From Bacteroidia bacterium (GTDB lineage Bacteria > Bacteroidota > Bacteroidia > Bacteroidales > Paludibacteraceae): a stretch of 14,244 nt of DNA. The position numbers were made by a program, and so were the translations under genes. The DNA lies in the NCBI GenBank assembly GCA_021152555.1, contig JAGKVE010000049.1:1-14244 (forward strand). The letters run 5' to 3'. Shown piece after piece: positions 13,394 through 14,244 of this stretch. Within the stretch, counting starts at the first letter, position 1. Each line of letters opens with the position of its first letter. The notes below the pieces were generated by a model, which had not been told where the DNA came from, made no database searches, and saw only the letters and a list, made by a program, of their open reading frames with translations.

Positions 13394-13488
13394 GATATCT
13401 CATTGATACAAATATCTTCTTTGGAACTGATAAAGAACTAATACAACAACATATAACGAAAACAACTACAACTGCCTATGAAGCATAA
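13390..13488 (+). pseudogene. Truncated VapC-like PIN-domain toxin
   Basis: The ORF starts MRYLIDTNIFF, the characteristic first strand of PIN ribonucleases with the first catalytic Asp (residue 6) and the following T-N. Only 32 residues remain, against about 120-140 for VapC toxins. After IFF the sequence passes through GTDKEL and dissolves into Thr/Gln-rich residues (TKTTTTAYEA) before TAA. The other acidic active-site residues are absent, so it cannot be an active ribonuclease. The break right after the first strand suggests an internal deletion joining the start to unrelated DNA. Confidence 0.65.
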
Positions 13489-13526
13489 CAACTAAAAGGC
13501 AAAATACATAAATAATAAAAGCATTC

Positions 13527-13680
13527 AGCTAAGAGCTTGGGTTTTCGAAAACTGGACACTTTCGAACCTATAAGACCAAGAACAAGGCTTTGAGTGCTCA
13601 TGCGTAAGCGTGAGCCTTGTTCAGTAGATATTTGGTCTTATAAGGTAGTCCAGAAATCCTCGAAAACCCAGATTGAAGCT
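13527..13680. repeat. 154-nt imperfect palindrome / candidate structured RNA or miniature mobile element
   Basis: Long complementary arms run AGCT to AGCT. From outside inwards: GGGTTTTCGA (13539-13548) with TCGAAAACCC (13660-13669); CTGGAC (13552-13557) with GTCCAG (13648-13653); TATAAGACCAA (13569-13579) with TTGGTCTTATA (13632-13642); GAACAAGGCT (13580-13589) with AGCCTTGTTC (13613-13622); and an apical GCTCATGC (13596-13603) with GCGTGAGC (13608-13615) closing a GTAA (GNRA-type) loop. The last two stems share three bases, so they compete. This region from 13489 to 13774 holds no gene. Strand of any transcript is unknown; no transposase or reverse transcriptase is in the window. Confidence 0.75.
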
Positions 13681-13774
13681 AACAAGCCTCACGTTTTTCG
13701 TATATATACTACAAATATAAACGGAGTAAGCCGAAAATCCGCTAAAGAGTAGGCGAAAGTATATAACATACATT

Positions 13775-14140
13775 ATGAGTACATTATTTTTAGTTATTTC
13801 TACCATTTGTTTTATCGCGGCATGGGGCATTCACGTTATTGCAAAATCATTAGCTAATAGTGACGTGTCATTTTATTGTCCCTACATGTCTGTTCCATTA
13901 ATGTGTGCTGTTCCTTGGATAAGCGGTTTTGTTCTAGCAGTAATCCCAGAGGCCGTATTTATAGACCTGTCTTGGTATTGGGTCCTTTTGATAAATATAC
14001 CTATTACTCTTTTATTGGGCTTTTTGTGTGCAAACATTATTCTGCGGCGGTTTGCAACAGGAAAGGGCGCTGGATGGGATATTATAGTTTCTATTGTTAT
14101 GGGCTTGATTACACTAGCAATCGGTTTGTTACTAAACTAA
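13775..14140 (+). CDS. Four-helix membrane protein, 121 residues
   Basis: The product (MSTLFLVISTICFIAAWGIH at the start) has four hydrophobic segments, near residues 3-22, 38-60, 66-91 and 101-120, with a short basic loop (RRFATGKGAG) after the third, so it is an inner-membrane protein with that loop probably in the cytoplasm. Polar or catalytic motifs are absent. It lies alone, downstream of the 154-nt palindrome, with an AT-rich leader and no clear -7 box. A second frame across the same DNA is a shadow. Family and function not recognised; immunity-like or holin-like small membrane proteins have similar shape but nothing specific supports either. Confidence 0.65.
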   Translation: MSTLFLVISTICFIAAWGIHVIAKSLANSDVSFYCPYMSVPLMCAVPWISGFVLAVIPEAVFIDLSWYWVLLINIPITLLLGFLCANIILRRFATGKGAGWDIIVSIVMGLITLAIGLLLN

Positions 14141-14244
14141 AATATTATCAATACTTCGTTATTTTTTAACTAAATTTTTATAATTATGTTACATTATATT
14201 ACAAATTTCAACAGCTCGTAGAAGTTCACCTACCAGCTCAAAAA

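Noticed and set aside
13527..13680. Retron non-coding RNA or integron attC site
   Set aside because: No reverse transcriptase or integrase lies in the window, and I cannot find the conserved branching site or the attC core triplets at the ends.
14141..14244. Possible new gene at the right edge (ATG at 14187)
   Set aside because: The frame closes after 11 codons; the segment is AT-rich and shows no promoter or longer ORF before the edge.

Overview
The window looks like accessory DNA of a Bacteroidales (Bacteroidota) genome. Several promoters have the phylum's -7 box TAnnTTTG (8951-8958 on the minus strand; 9706, 11582 and 13157 on the plus strand), some with a TTG about 20 bp upstream. Strong Shine-Dalgarno sites are absent. 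Protein types fit the phylum: ECF sigma with TPR-type anti-sigma, PepSY-like periplasmic protein, Na/Pi cotransporter with PhoU tail. I cannot assign genus or species.

Left block (1-8931, AT-rich, all minus strand). Transcription starts near 8950 and runs leftward through an ECF sigma factor, a membrane anti-sigma factor with a TPR-like extracytoplasmic part (ATGA overlap with sigma), and a 997-residue TPR-CHAT protease with an N-terminal membrane anchor. Then come a small lipoprotein, two unrecognised proteins and a hairpin/T-run terminator. Beyond it lies a cluster of very small hydrophobic ORFs (45, 43, 23 and 24 residues), two tandem paralogous multi-pass membrane proteins and a lipoprotein. 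That lipoprotein appears cut short by an insertion sequence running off the left edge. The sigma/anti-sigma/TPR-CHAT trio is the most interesting system here: it resembles in parts list, without any CRISPR component, the Craspase pathway in which a TPR-CHAT protease cleaves a sigma inhibitor.

Middle (8932-9700): 0.7 kb without convincing genes, filled with small hairpins, a dispersed repeat family (hairpin followed by GCACAGGACAC-like sequence) and an 11-bp tandem repeat.

Right block (9700-14244, plus strand, more GC-rich up to about 13000). A 39-residue membrane peptide and a Na/Pi cotransporter share a promoter. Downstream are a Nudix-box remnant behind an intact-looking promoter, a PepSY-like lipoprotein or secreted protein, a remnant of a second PhoU-type tail, and an HD-domain hydrolase whose start overlaps that remnant's stop. 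After a 72-bp palindrome come a small antitoxin-like gene overlapping a truncated VapC-type PIN toxin, a 154-nt imperfect palindrome that could fold into a long stem-loop, and a four-helix membrane protein. Debris of at least four genes (lipoprotein, Nudix, PhoU tail, PIN) points to repeated insertion and deletion.
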